Assembly (NCBI RefSeq): GCF_003286085.1
Contig: NW_020825288.1
Location: forward strand, 17,112,001 to 17,176,000
Length of the DNA: 64,000 nt
Source: Drosophila persimilis
Lineage: Eukaryota > Arthropoda > Insecta > Diptera > Drosophilidae
Direction of reading: 5' to 3'
Positions 46,180 through 58,100 of the stretch are shown here, one piece after another. The notes under the pieces were generated by a model. It was not told where the DNA came from. It saw nothing but the letters and a program-made list of their open reading frames with translations, and did no database searches. The number at the start of each line of letters is the position of its first letter. Positions within the stretch are counted from its first letter, which is position 1. A program made the position numbers and the translations under genes.

Positions 46180-46326
46180 ATGCTGAAACGGCTCTTGATG
46201 ACCTACGTGGCGTGCGTCGTAGTCTACAGCCTGAATTCCAACTGCCAGTCGGATCCGCCCAAAAAGCGTCAGCGCAAAGAGCTTGACGATGAACTGTACC
46301 GAGTACATCCCAAATGGAATCCATAG
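46180..46326 (+). CDS. Possible small secreted or membrane-anchored peptide (48 residues)
   Basis: ATG at 46180 to TAG at 46324-46326. The first 20 or so residues (MLKRLLMTYVACVVVYSLNS) have the basic-then-hydrophobic build of a signal peptide or a single membrane anchor. The rest is short and strongly charged, with the basic cluster KKRQRK followed by ELDDELYRVH and a final PKWNP. It could be a peptide precursor, a small mitochondrial/ER membrane protein, or chance. The frame stays open upstream, so a longer product or a spliced 5' exon is possible. A 56-base tandem duplication covers its last codons and the stop. No family recognised. Confidence 0.4.
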   Translation: MLKRLLMTYVACVVVYSLNSNCQSDPPKKRQRKELDDELYRVHPKWNP

Positions 46327-46416
46327 CCTTCATGAATTAGATTAAGTTATCAAGAATAGTAAATCCAAAATGGAACACATAGCCTTGATGAATTAGATTA
46401 AGTTATCAAGAATAGT
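46305..46416. repeat. Tandem duplication of a 56-base unit
   Basis: Two copies, about 46305-46360 and 46361-46416, are nearly identical: each contains CATAGCCTT(C/G)ATGAATTAG and AAGTTATCAAGAATAGT exactly 56 bases apart. The first copy includes the final codons and the stop of the small frame ending at 46326; the second carries a matching TAG at 46380-46382. Confidence 0.85.
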
Positions 46417-46457
46417 TTGGTTTTAATTGGGAGTATTAGCCATTCGTCGCGGCTCGT

Positions 46458-48330
46458 TTACTGCTGCTTCTCTTTCCGAATGTTTTGCAGCACTTTGCGC
46501 AGCATGTTAAAGGAACTGAGCACAGGCACCAAGACGGGCAGGAAGAGTGGAATGTAAATGGCGTACTTCTGCTCGTCCGGAAAGTAGAGCTGAGCCAGCA
46601 AGCTGGCGTCGAAGAAGCCCCGCTCCGAGGCCACAAAAGCGCGCTTAGCCAGTGCGGAAGCGTCGTCCAGTCGATGCTCCAGTAGAGCGACCTTGGCGGC
46701 CAAAATGTCGGCATAAGAGCTCGTTATGGCTGCGGCCACTTCGTCGTTTATCACAATATAGCTGATTTGATCTGAGGGCGAGAGGAAACGATTGGATTAT
46801 GGATGCCCAATTATGTTGGTAATTCGAAGAGTACCCAGCAGGTTAATGAGGCTCTGCAGCGTTCTGCTGGCCGTGGCAATGTGGCGAATGGCGCTGCGTC
46901 TGAGGTAGGCCTCGTACTCCCAGCGACGCGGGGCCAACTGCTCGATGTCTACCGTCTTGACGCCCTCCAACTGAAGCTCGCTGCTGATGTCGAGCAACTT
47001 GTGCAGCTGATCGAGCATCACCTGCATGTTGTCCGTGGTGCTGACGTGGTAGGGTAACGGCTGCTCGTCATTGGCATAGGCCAGGCACACGCTCTCCGGG
47101 GGATTAGCAATGATGACGCCGCCCCAGGGTGGAGATATGAAGGCATCCACTCCGTTCCGCGTCAACAGCTGGTTCTTGCTGTTGTAGATGTGCAGGGGCG
47201 CGTTCTTGCATGGCGGAATATAGACCACCAGATTGATGGCCGGTTTGTCGGTGGTGCTGGCACTCAGATTTTGCGATATGGAGGTAAGCAGGTGCGGCAG
47301 GTCCGTCTCCAGCAGGGCATAGTGTCGACCCAGCTTGGTCTCGTCGCGCACCTGCTTGAGATCGGCTTCGATGGCCACCCGATACTTCCATTGCGAGCGC
47401 ACCGTATAGTTAGATATGTCCGACACCTGGACCAGCCAAGGCTCCACATAAGCTGCAAATAGAAATGAAGCAATTAACGTCCGCTGCCGGCCCTGAAAGT
47501 CACAATCATACTCTTCACAGCCATAGAAACGTTCCACTGGGCATAGGTTAGACGCGGCTTTGGGTTCAGTACTGAAACAATGACATCATAGGCTGGCTGT
47601 GGTGCCTCAGACTTGGCTCCGAATCGATCGTCTGTGCTGAGTATTTGATTAATGCGATACGACTGCAGGATCTTTGAGTGCAGCACCTGAGCCAGTTTGT
47701 TGGCGGCTGTAAAAGTTGAGACTTATTTATAATCGGCTTTGAGTGCATCGGAAGCATCTAGACTTACTTGTATCGCTGCGCATCAACGCCGAGCGTTCTG
47801 TTGTCAGCAATATTTCCTCTTCTAAATTGGGCCACTCAATGAACATAAAGTCCCCCACACTCTGAGGGTGCTCCTCCAGCAGCAGTTTCTCCAATGCTGC
47901 AGGCGTATGCGCCTCATGGGCTCTGGCCGGTGGCGGCATATGATTGAATTCCACAGCCCATATTTCTGAAACAAAACAAATCATTGAGAGTCACTCTAAT
48001 GGATGACTGACGGCCATGCAAATCACTCTTACCGCTATCGCTAAATGCACTTTGCAGTTCGGTGATGAGCAGCTGGGCGCGACTGGAGCCCTGTGTGTAG
48101 ATGGCCACCTGCACAGCCGTTTTGATGGGTTGCTCGCTCAGACCCAGTATGGCGTTCGATGGCAAAGTGACTCTGAAGGCAATGATGATTGATTTGATTG
48201 ATAGGTGGAAAGTGCCGCAGGCATCCATCGGTGACTCACCTGTAGACTGTTGTGGTTTTCCACCACATCGGTACGCCAATCCCAATGATGACTACGATGA
48301 AGGCAACCGTGGCACCGATGCGATATTTAT
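46458..48330 (-). CDS. PIG-S: GPI transamidase subunit PIG-S (first coding exon not found)
   Basis: Six exons on the minus strand: 48240-48330, 48033-48172, 47768-47965, 47512-47706, 46835-47452 and 46458-46771, about 518 residues plus an unresolved start. PIG-S is a subunit of the ER GPI-transamidase complex that attaches GPI anchors to proteins. Landmarks: an N-terminal membrane helix ending PMWWKTTTVYR (as in PIG-S proteins), LSEQPIKTAVQV, SQWKYRVAIEAD, INLVVYIPPCKNAPLHIYN, NPPWGG-like SPPWGGVIIANPP, and a C-terminal membrane helix before a Lys/Gln-rich end. The first exon here begins in mid-codon after an acceptor at 48331-48332, so a small upstream exon with the ATG must exist. I see no ATG with a fitting donor between 48331 and 48534. 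The gene lies directly downstream of sud1 on the same strand. Confidence 0.9.
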
Positions 48331-48451
48331 CTGTAATGGCAAGCAGAAGCAAAAGTACGAATTATTGTAATGTGTGGCTTCCCTCAAGGCGGGGTCGGGC
48401 GATGCGCGTGCACAAAACAATCGGTAATGCTATTTAGGTTTTTCTACTTCA

Positions 48452-48457
48452 TTTATT
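48452..48457 (-). terminator. Polyadenylation signal of sud1
   Basis: TTTATT on the plus strand, AATAAA on the minus strand, about 80 bases after the sud1 stop. It leaves only about 120 bases before the first PIG-S exon found. Confidence 0.55.
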
Positions 48458-48534
48458 CGGTAAATTAGTTCTGTACATTAGACCGCTACGAATGTATATA
48501 GTCCCAGAAGATTGTGCGCGAGCAGCATTGACTA

Positions 48535-50338
48535 CTACTCCTTGTAACTGCAGGAAATTACAAAAACGGGTCCCTTCTCCAAGGGCGTATTGCGCGACAC
48601 GTATTTGGTAAACTTGGTAGTGCCCTCGCAGCGGTAGACAATATTCAGGGCGTTGTCCACGGGCGATATGGTGAGCAGAACAGAATCGTCCTCTTCGTCA
48701 TCGGAGCCCGTCTTTTCCTTCTCATTGGGGAGCTCTCCGTCGGGTGAGAGGTATGTGATAACTGCAGCTCCTTCCGCCGCATTCAGGTAGTAGACCAGGT
48801 CGAGGGTATTCTCCTCGCTCACCAGGCCGTCGCCTAGGACAGTGTAGTTCCCGTGCGACCACCGTTGCAGCTCCACGCTGCATTTGGGCCTCACAGCATC
48901 GGCGCCACTCAGGTCCAGATCGGTGAAGTCACGTAGCAGGTCGAACATGGCGTTGCTGCGGAACAGCTGCAGTAGCTCCTGGATCGTTCCCCTGGCTGTG
49001 CTCAGGTCCATGACTTCGTAGTTGTGCGCATTGGCCGGGCCCTGCCGCCGCCAGACCAGCGTCTCGTCATCGCTTAAGAGTTGCGCCCGAGCCAGCTCGA
49101 ACTTTTCGCGTTTGAAGAATTCGTAAAGGCAGATTTCCGAGTTCTCCTCTATACGCTTTTGGATGCTGCGTCGCGTGGCCGTCTTCAGGTAGACATTATT
49201 AAGCAGAAGCCCTAACGGGGGCTTGTTCAAGCTATCCGGCTGAAGGTAGCTCAGACGGGGAAAAGCGCGCATGGAGTCCGGCACGAACGCCTCGTTAGTT
49301 TCGCCGTGAAACCAGCCGTTTATGGTGAGACGCGGGTAGTCGAATGTGGTCACCTCGCCGACCTGATGAAAGGAGCGCGACCCGACTTTGAAGAATGCGA
49401 ACTGGTTATCTTTGGGGGCAATTTTACGGTGCACTGGGAACTGGGGAAAGCACTGGTCATCGCTGGAGAAGATCTCCAGACTGCCGCCTTGCGTCTCGCT
49501 CCACTCCTCCGCACCCTTCCAGGGCGACAGATAATAGATGAAGGCTATTTGTCGGTCCTTGAGCAGGTCGTCATGCACCAGCAAATAGTCGCCGCAGGTG
49601 TACATGCTGCAGGAGGCAGATACGTAGTCCAGCTTCAAGTTCGTAACCTTCTCCAGCCAAGGTCGAACTTGTTTCCGCAACACTTGCAGGAAATTTGTTA
49701 GCAGCCGGCATCGGGGCATGTTGGACAGATCTGTGCTTTGGTAGAACTCGTACAGGTCCATCTGCTTGCGCGACCATGTAACTTTGTCAATAATTTCAGA
49801 CACTAGCGCTTTGCTAGTGCCCTCTGCCATCAGCCCTGGCAGCAGGCAGATCTGGAAGGGATCACCAAACACTTGTGCGCCGGTTTTCTCCTCTTTGACG
49901 GTCTGGTCCGCCTTCGCCCATGTCGACTGTAGCCACTGCGTTAGCTCCTTTTGCTGATAGGCGGCATTTAGATGTAATTCCGGCGCGGCCAGAGGTTTGT
50001 CCAGTGTTTCGCCGAGACGCAGTAGCTTCCTCTGTGGTTCACCACTGGGATCCGGCCTCTGCTCCTCCTTCTGCCTCTCCTCATGTGCGTCTGCAAGGGC
50101 AACATAATGAATGGTATTGCATTAAGCATGGCAGACACGGGGCATACCTTAAACTGTAATAGGCCGCGCTATATTAGCCACACCATACGCGTTATCAGAA
50201 ATATTCACACGACTCTTTGTGCCGGCACACCTCGCACCTCACCCAGCGTTTTCGCTTACACAGATTTAAATGCTTTCACTTACCTTCGGATTTATCTTTT
50301 CGTTTGGGTTTAACTGTGCTGACGCTTGTCGTTTCCAT
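48535..50338 (-). CDS. sud1: Ribosomal protein prolyl 3-hydroxylase (OGFOD1/Tpa1 family)
   Basis: Two exons on the minus strand, 50284-50338 and 48535-50090, give 536 residues. The Fe(II)/2-oxoglutarate enzyme hydroxylates a proline of ribosomal protein RPS23 and affects translation accuracy and stress granules (known for fly Sudestada1 and human OGFOD1). Visible in order: a basic stretch KPKRKDK near the start (possible nuclear signal), a conserved GDPFQICLLPGL block, the iron-binding HDD motif in YLLVHDDLL, the distal His in SFHQVGEV, and the 2-oxoglutarate Arg in RLTINGWFHG. The C-terminal half is the catalytically inert second domain of this family, followed by an acidic loop (GSDDEEDDS). 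The ATG at 50338 opens the first exon, and phase across the 193-base intron is consistent. Minus-strand AATAAA at 48452-48457. Confidence 0.95.
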
Positions 50339-51776
50339 ATTTATACTACTAAATACCTTAATACTCAGGAAATTCTTAAGTCTTTTCAAGAAAAATATCA
50401 AAATTGGCTTGTGCAGCTGCAGCCCTAGAGATACGAAAAAACGAACTTAGCCCACTTAAGCCCCCCTATTTAAACAGTTATACGACTTGAGGTAAATGGC
50501 AAAAATATTACTGTTTGCAAATTCTTATTGTAGACCCATACTATCCTTCCTCTTTACTTACAAAAAAAAACAAGATATCTTTCACATGAACTGCGCTAAA
50601 ATTATTCAATTCTCATTATTTTCGGTGGATTTTTAAAATACTCCCTTGGTCTACAATGGGTTAATCGTTCACCGTGAAGGATTGGAATCCAAATTCCTCG
50701 ATGTTGATATTCGATTTGATGTTATTACGAGCTAGCTGGCTAGTGATAAATAATTGAAATAAGGTTTAAACAAATAAAGTCAATGCTCAAAAACGTAAGT
50801 GTGTACGGAATGAAACGTAGTGTCTGGAATGTTACGCTATTGTTGCTGGCCAACAGGTATCCACAACGAGTATGGAAATATTTATACCCTATTTCAGCTA
50901 ACATTAAAATTCTGTTTTTCAGTCTTAGTTAAAACATTAGTAATGACTTCCTCTCAGATTGACATGTCTCAGACCTATTCATGCATTTCGTTTCCTCTAT
51001 ATATATCCTGATTCCTGGTCGTTTAAATAAACATTTCCTCAATTCTATAATATCCTTTTTCCTAGGGTATGCAGAATGTTGCGGGACAATGTAGCACGTT
51101 TTTCGATAAGTGTAAAAACGTAAAAACACAAGAAACGGCTATCGATACTATCGACTGGGTACGGTTCGCGCCGAATAGAAATTGTTTGAAAGTGAATGAC
51201 AAGGATATGAATTCTAATTTAATAGATTGATGAAATTGATAAAATACGCCATTATATACCACTATACCGTAAATGTTCTCCCCAGCTACATATGAATATT
51301 TTCTCCAGATATGGCAACCACGAGTGCCAGACCACCGCACAGTGGGACAAATATCCGAAAACTGGCAATACAAAAAATTCATTTCGTTGAAGTACTTAAA
51401 CTAAGATATCTCTTTGTATACAAAATAAATTGGTACATGGATGGACATGGCTATAGCCAATTTTATAACAAAAAATTACACAATATAATATATACAAAAT
51501 ATTAAAATTTAATTATTTCAATATTAAACATTTTTGTGGTTTATTAAAAAATACTTCAAGCCACACAATATTTCCTGAATCTTTTCCAAATTTAATTAAT
51601 CTTAGTAAATTTATTACAAATGTTTTGCCAAAAATGTCAAAATAACTCACTTTGAACCGGTATTAAAAACGCCAATAGTATTGATTAGAATTTTATTTTA
51701 TTTTATTATTTGGTTATCGAAACAAGACCAACATAAACATGGACGAAAACACCACTCAAAACATGGTAATTGTGTT

Positions 51777-52106
51777 ATGACATTAGACTTTGCTAACCTT
51801 GCTGCGAAGAGAGAGATAGCATGAGAGAAAAAACGCAAAACAAGTGTTCGTAACCGTCTACCGGCTATCAGTGAACTCGGGCACTATTTAATGACAAAAT
51901 GATGTTTTCCAATACGCACGCCAAGTAAAATTAGTTCTGAAAAGTATAACAATCCATTATCTCTGTCGCAGCGCTGCTCCCAGCCTAACTGGAAAGCAGA
52001 GCTGACGCATATATGTATGTATGTACGTACATATGTATATCTCTCGCTCTTGCGATAAGACTGTATTTGTTGTTGCAGTTAGTCAGTTAGCAAAGTCTAA
52101 TATCAT
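51777..52106. mobile_element. MITE-like element with 21-base terminal inverted repeats
   Basis: The left end (51777-51797, ATGACATTAGACTTTGCTAAC) and the inverse of the right end (52086-52106) match at 20 of 21 bases, the one difference being C/T in ATGAC versus ATGAT. A weaker inverted similarity continues inward (GAAGAGAGAGATA on the left versus CGCAAGAGCGAGAGATA inverted on the right). The 330-base size and lack of coding capacity fit a non-autonomous DNA transposon. I see no clear target-site duplication, so the class is unknown. Confidence 0.55.
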
Positions 52107-55100
52107 ATGGGCATAAGTACTTATGTCATCATGTCGAGCCCCCTAGGGAGACTTATAGTTTTGAGATTGAGCGTAAAACGAACAGCTCATTTACTAAAAT
52201 CGTAAAAATATCGAATTTTTGGTGATATATGTATGTATTTTGGAGTTGACTGCTTGTCCTCGTTTTTCTGTGGAAACGGAACCCTATAATCTTGTTATTA
52301 CGTCCTGTAGGTAGAGAAACTCACCTTTTAATGTTTTCTGAATTTGTGATGTCAAACACATCAATACTTTTTAATGCATTTGCATTTGGAAGAATTGCCT
52401 GATCAAGAATGGGAAACAAATAGTTGGGCTTTCTACGTCTTCGAGTTTCAAATAAACTGATGTACTGTACGGAACATGAAATAAAGCATATGAAATAATG
52501 CACCGGCATTGCGTCACGAGCAAGAATTCTGAGGATGGCTACAGGGAGGCTGCACTAGTTCCAGTTGTACTTCATTATGCATTTTAATTTTAAAAATGAT
52601 GAAAAATTCGCAATATTTTGCTGGTTTTTCTGAAAATAGTCTCCTCCGCCTTGTATGCGCTGGGCTTCACGTAGCTTCCGAAATACCTATAGTTTGTGTA
52701 TCGATAAGCACATTATACAGTCGCACACACACTGTCCTATTGAGGTCAAGTCGCTGAGTATAATATGCAACAATTAATTCATGATAATGCCAAATCAACG
52801 TCAACGAAGCGGACCGGACCCAACCAGGAAATAGAAGACAATACGAGCAACAAAACGAGAAGACGCGCGTCGGCGCATTAGCTCGATCCGATCTCCGATA
52901 CTATCCGATCCGATCTGTTCGGTTCGGTGGCTGGCCGGGCCGACTCGGAGGGGCTCTGCTATCTTCGGCAGAAGTTTTGACCCTATGCTATGCTAAAAAT
53001 TGCAAATAAACCAACCGACATTTGCTAATGGCTATAAAGTTTTCTATTTTGATTGTGTTTATGCCTTGGTAATGCCATGACATGCCGGTCAATGCCGTTT
53101 TTTGATCTAGTCTTAGGTAATTTTTCTAATTTTCGGTTTCGGCTTTGGGTTTTTGAACTTGAGCGCTCTTTGGCTTTGACCCAATGACTGAGCTGGGCCA
53201 GCAGACTGCCGCCGAATGTCGAATGCCGAATGCCGATCGTCGACTCTGGTGGGTGGCGACCAATCGAGTGTGTTCAGCGTAATAATTGCGGCTTCGGGCA
53301 TCCATCATCTAGATGTATTGCCACCAGAATTGCCCAATCCAATGGATTCCGCGTGCATAAAACCATAAATTCGTAAAACAGCAAAATAAATACACTTCAA
53401 GTGCAATTCTTTGTTGCATTCAAATTCTGCAAGCGAGTCCCTACAGCAACACATAAACAATTTTTAATGGTTCCCCAATGCATACAAAATGTTTGGACGT
53501 TGCCCGATGTCCCAGCGCATAAACGTACATGCATACAGTGTGTCGAATAAGTGTTTTTACATGGTTACAGTACCACCCGAGCGTAGAGCCCATTACAGCT
53601 GTTTCTTCACAAAAATACCACAAAGATTTAGTGCCGCGTTCAAGCGTAAACCTTTTACACGTGCTGAATGGCTCGGAAGAAATCAGATGGCCATTCTGTG
53701 GCACACTCGAAAGTTCCAGAGTGTCTCCTGGTTGATAAATCCTCCGATATATGTAATCATTGTTCTTTTTAGTATATCCAGAGGATCTTTCCAAAATCGG
53801 ACCTAATTCGCTGACAAGCCTTGAAATTGTTTTGGTTATCGAATCGCCTCCTCGGGCTTTACAAGTAAAAACACTTCTTTGACTTACTGTATACACGCAC
53901 TACATGGACATGTATGCACGCATACGAGTATGCGTCACATTGGCTTCGATTTATAATTTCTCGGTCAAAGTCAATGTCAATGCAAATGGCAAAAACCAGC
54001 CAGCGTCCAGTTCGAATTCGCAGTCGCAGTGCTGCGCCGCGTCGTAGCCAGCATCGCATTATTAACGATAATCAGTCAATGGGGCTATCTGGCCCAGTAC
54101 CATCGCCCCACTGCCCTCCCGCAGACCGGGCAGCCATGGGTCGTGCAACGGTCCGAATGCGAACAAGTTTTGGTCACTCAGCCCGCTTATCAATAGCGTC
54201 TGCCTTTGGGCCGAGAACTCGTTTGCTTTGGGCCCTGTTACAATTTGCTTTTGGCTGCTTAGCATTTTGTATTTCCTGATATTCAATCAGCCAGTTGAAG
54301 ACGAACCGAGACAGCAACTCGATTTCGGGGTTCACTTTTTCGCACCCTACCCAGAGGGTATCACGATTGAGTACAGCCGATAGCCTGCACAGAAGATATC
54401 GTTCGGGATCTAATACATACATATGTTTATTCTTCCCCTGAATGCGATATAGTCATGTTAGGTTCATAATTATCTGAACGAATTCTGGGATTGAAAAGAT
54501 TGTACGATTACAAATACATATAGGAAAAATTTCGAGCATTTGGAATCCAATCAGTATATCAAAATTTTCCAACACACAAGTTCTTCAGCTGAAGGTTCGT
54601 TTAAGCTTAATTAATTCAAGTTTTTTCCCCAATTGGATTGTAATCAAAAAACATAATATTTTTCGGATACAAGGGTATTTGAAGCTTCGTAAAGACTTCC
54701 TTTCTTTGGTTTCGGTTTCTTCTGCCGCAGAGACAGAAACATACTCGAGGTTAGCTTGGAGTTTGGGTTTGTCTTTTTTTCGCGCAACATTGGCCTTTTT
54801 GTTTGGCTTTGTTTCATTTACATAATTTAATTGATATGGCTGGTCGATCGGCCGGAGAGATACATTGGAACTGGTTTACTGTTACATCTATGCGGAAGTC
54901 TGCCAAGCGGAAGTCCAAGTCCACTGTCTAGATAATGTGTAATGACCTGTGGAAATTTAAATATCAAATCTGAGTTACTTCGAACCGAAATTTAGGAACT
55001 AATAGACTACTGAAACCTTGCCCATATCAAAGGTAAAGGTCGAGAGGTTAAATGTAAATGGCAGTTTTGAAGAGAACAAACATATAATCTATTATATTTA

Positions 55101-58100
55101 ATTTTCGCTGGTTTCGACCTGTTGTATTAATACACTGTGAGCTCACAGTGGCCGGTCTCGTGTTGGCCAAAACTTGTTCTGCGAAAAGAATTTCTGACAA
55201 TTCGATCAGCTATAAATAAATCGTTATTTATTAAAATACTTCTGCTATCATGCTCCAAGCTAGTGCCAGAATTTCTACATCGGCGTGTATCGACAGGAAA
55301 ATTGTATTTACATTTTCTAGGTTGATTTACATGATTTACCCAGCAAAAAGATAACTATTGGTAAACATAGTTCAATCTCTCACTAGCCTGGACTGATTTT
55401 CATAGCCCTGATGGTTTATAAAGCGGACCAACTGGTTTCCCTGAGTCCGAACCCAAACGAAAAGGGCCGCCGAGAATATGTTCTCAGGCTGGGATGGATT
55501 TGGAAAACAGTGCGTACAACGATCTACGGTTGGACCAATAGAAATATGTACATGCATATTTATGCAAATGTATTACACACAATGAAAGCTTTAGAATAGA
55601 AAACCCAAAAACACATACCCGTATACATATCTGCGACCTGGCCGAAGGCATTTTTGAACGCCAAGCAGGTTTGCGAGCCCCACAGAATTCTAAGCAGGCT
55701 CTCGGTCTTATCGATGCTAATCATGATCAAGTTGTTAATGAAAAGAAGCGAGCATATGGTGACGAGTTCTTAGCCAGCCAACTTCGCCGGACACGCCGAG
55801 AATCTTCGACTCCAGGCATACGGAAATGCTATGCCCGCTGGGCCAGCGCCACCTCCACCGCCAAAATAGAAAATCAGAGTCCGCGTCCGCGTCCGAGTTG
55901 TGTTCGTAGAAATATTTCGGGTGTTGTCGAGCAGAAAAAGTCACAGGCACGTGAGCGATTTGCTAATTTGTCCAGCATTTCGACTTCATTTCGGTTTATG
56001 GCTTATCAATGTTTTGCATTGTTTCGGATTATCTTTCGAAGAATGAAAAGTTTCCCGTTTTTCGATATCGAACGGGTAATGCTCTGCGAGTGCCTCACGA
56101 GCTCCTGCCACAAATTTCGTTACTTTGTCGTTGGGCTGCTGCGTTTCTGTTGGGAAACACTTGTGTTAATTAGTTGTAATGGGCCATAAACATTGTGTTT
56201 ATGTTCCAGCAGAAACATAAGTTATTCTAAGCGAGACATCGCTCAGCCTTCACCGCTCATCAACTGGCAAGTTTCATTTTCTTTTGAATATTCAAAAGAT
56301 AATAGATGAGAAAATTAAATATTACGGAAAAGACTTTGAATGTAAAAATTCCCTATCCTATAAGCGAACTAATACTCTTCCACAAAGTAAATTATCTTAG
56401 TAGAAGAGACGTCAATCAACCCTCACCTCCTTACCAACATTTCACTAAATTCACCAACACCCACAAACCTATTGAGTTAGTGTTAATGCCGCAAGAATTG
56501 TCTATGAATAGCTGTACAGTTTTATTATCTTGCGTTAAACCCTAATGGATTTGGGTTGTACGAGTACTCGTACTCTAGTCGACAAGCACCTCAAAGTCGT
56601 AAAAGCAATGTTTGATGAATTGGCCAAATGAACGGTCTGAGAATCGCAAAGCGGCCAACGGACACAGTCACAGGTCCGACAGGGGCGTGTGCTGAGTGAA
56701 ATTCTCATTCGAAACAAATTTATTCGATTAGATTTTATGCAGATTTCGTTGTTGGGTTGTGACAAGTGACATTGAGATAGCCGATACCTTTGGGTATTGC
56801 AAAGTCTATATAGTATGTACATACCTACATCCCGTGTTGCCCTGAGAATCCATTTAGGCCGTTCTCCTTATCCGAGCCCCCATCTTTATCTGTGTGTGTG
56901 CCTGTCGCTGTATCTGTATCTGAGAGTGGGTACGCAGTAACGGAAATGTAATGAGGCTTTTGTTTGAGTTTGAGTTTGTTTTTATTTTTCATGGCACATT
57001 TGATGCGAATGTTGACGTGACATTGCGTTCTTCCTGTGGCACATTTGGCGTTTGCATAAATATTTGGTTAAAGCGATCGAACGCACCTGGAGCTGGAGGA
57101 GCAGAGCCACAATGATTCGATTTTTCACGCACTTTGCACTTGAAACCGTTTGACTTTGCCTCCGGCACGGAGCCTGTCACTTCACTTGAGTCACAGACAC
57201 TTCAACAACAATTTCGAAAGAGTCGCAGGCGTGCATTTCAATTAGCTGCAATTAGTTCGGGCATCACATCACATCAGCTCATAGTGAAATTTAGTTTAAG
57301 TTCGTTGCGACGAAGTTCGTTGGCTACGGCCAAAAGGTTAGGGCCATGCTTGGTTAGCCAGCAGGCCACAGGCAGTGATACAGCCAGCAAAACTGCTCAA
57401 GACGCTCACACTCGTAGTCGCAGTCCCACTCGCACTTAATTGTGTAATTGTGGTTATTCAAGAACCCCCCAAGAACACGGCGTGGCCTTGACAGCAGCAC
57501 TCAGACACGACACACAGATCCCTGTCCCATTCCGAGATGCCACTGCCACTTTGCAAGTCATGTGTGTCATTTTAGCCGCAGAGTCTCAATGACAGCCGTT
57601 TAGCCAACTGTTTTTTCTCACAATTACACAGATGCAATTTTCGAAGAAGATATCGGATTGAGATGCATTCTGGCCCTTGGCTGTTCATTTTTGAAAACTG
57701 CAGCGCACAGTGGGAAGCAACTCAGAGATCGGGCAATATCGGAGCCAAGATGGGAGGACTGCCTTTCCTTCTTTCCTCCTCTTCGAACCTCTTACTCAAT
57801 ATGGAAACAAATATAAATAAACCAAATAACCACACAGAGTGCACTTTTGTTTTTATTTTCTTCGCTATATGTGACTTTTAGTACAGGAAATATTACCACA
57901 AACGTTAAATTTCCGCGAAAATTAGAGGGGTTTTCCTTTTGCAAATACCATCTATGAGTACATAATAGTGTATATTTGTATGTATACATAATACAGTATA
58001 GTATAACTACACCGAAACTATCATTATAAACATAATTAATTCCTTATTGTCTATAATATTTGTTGATCCTGCATCATATTTCGAAGTTGGTATAAATATT

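Noticed and set aside
53441..53896. 151-codon minus-strand frame in the AT-rich interval
   Set aside because: It looks faintly protein-like, but I recognise no transposase, reverse transcriptase or cellular motif, and there are no gene signals around it.
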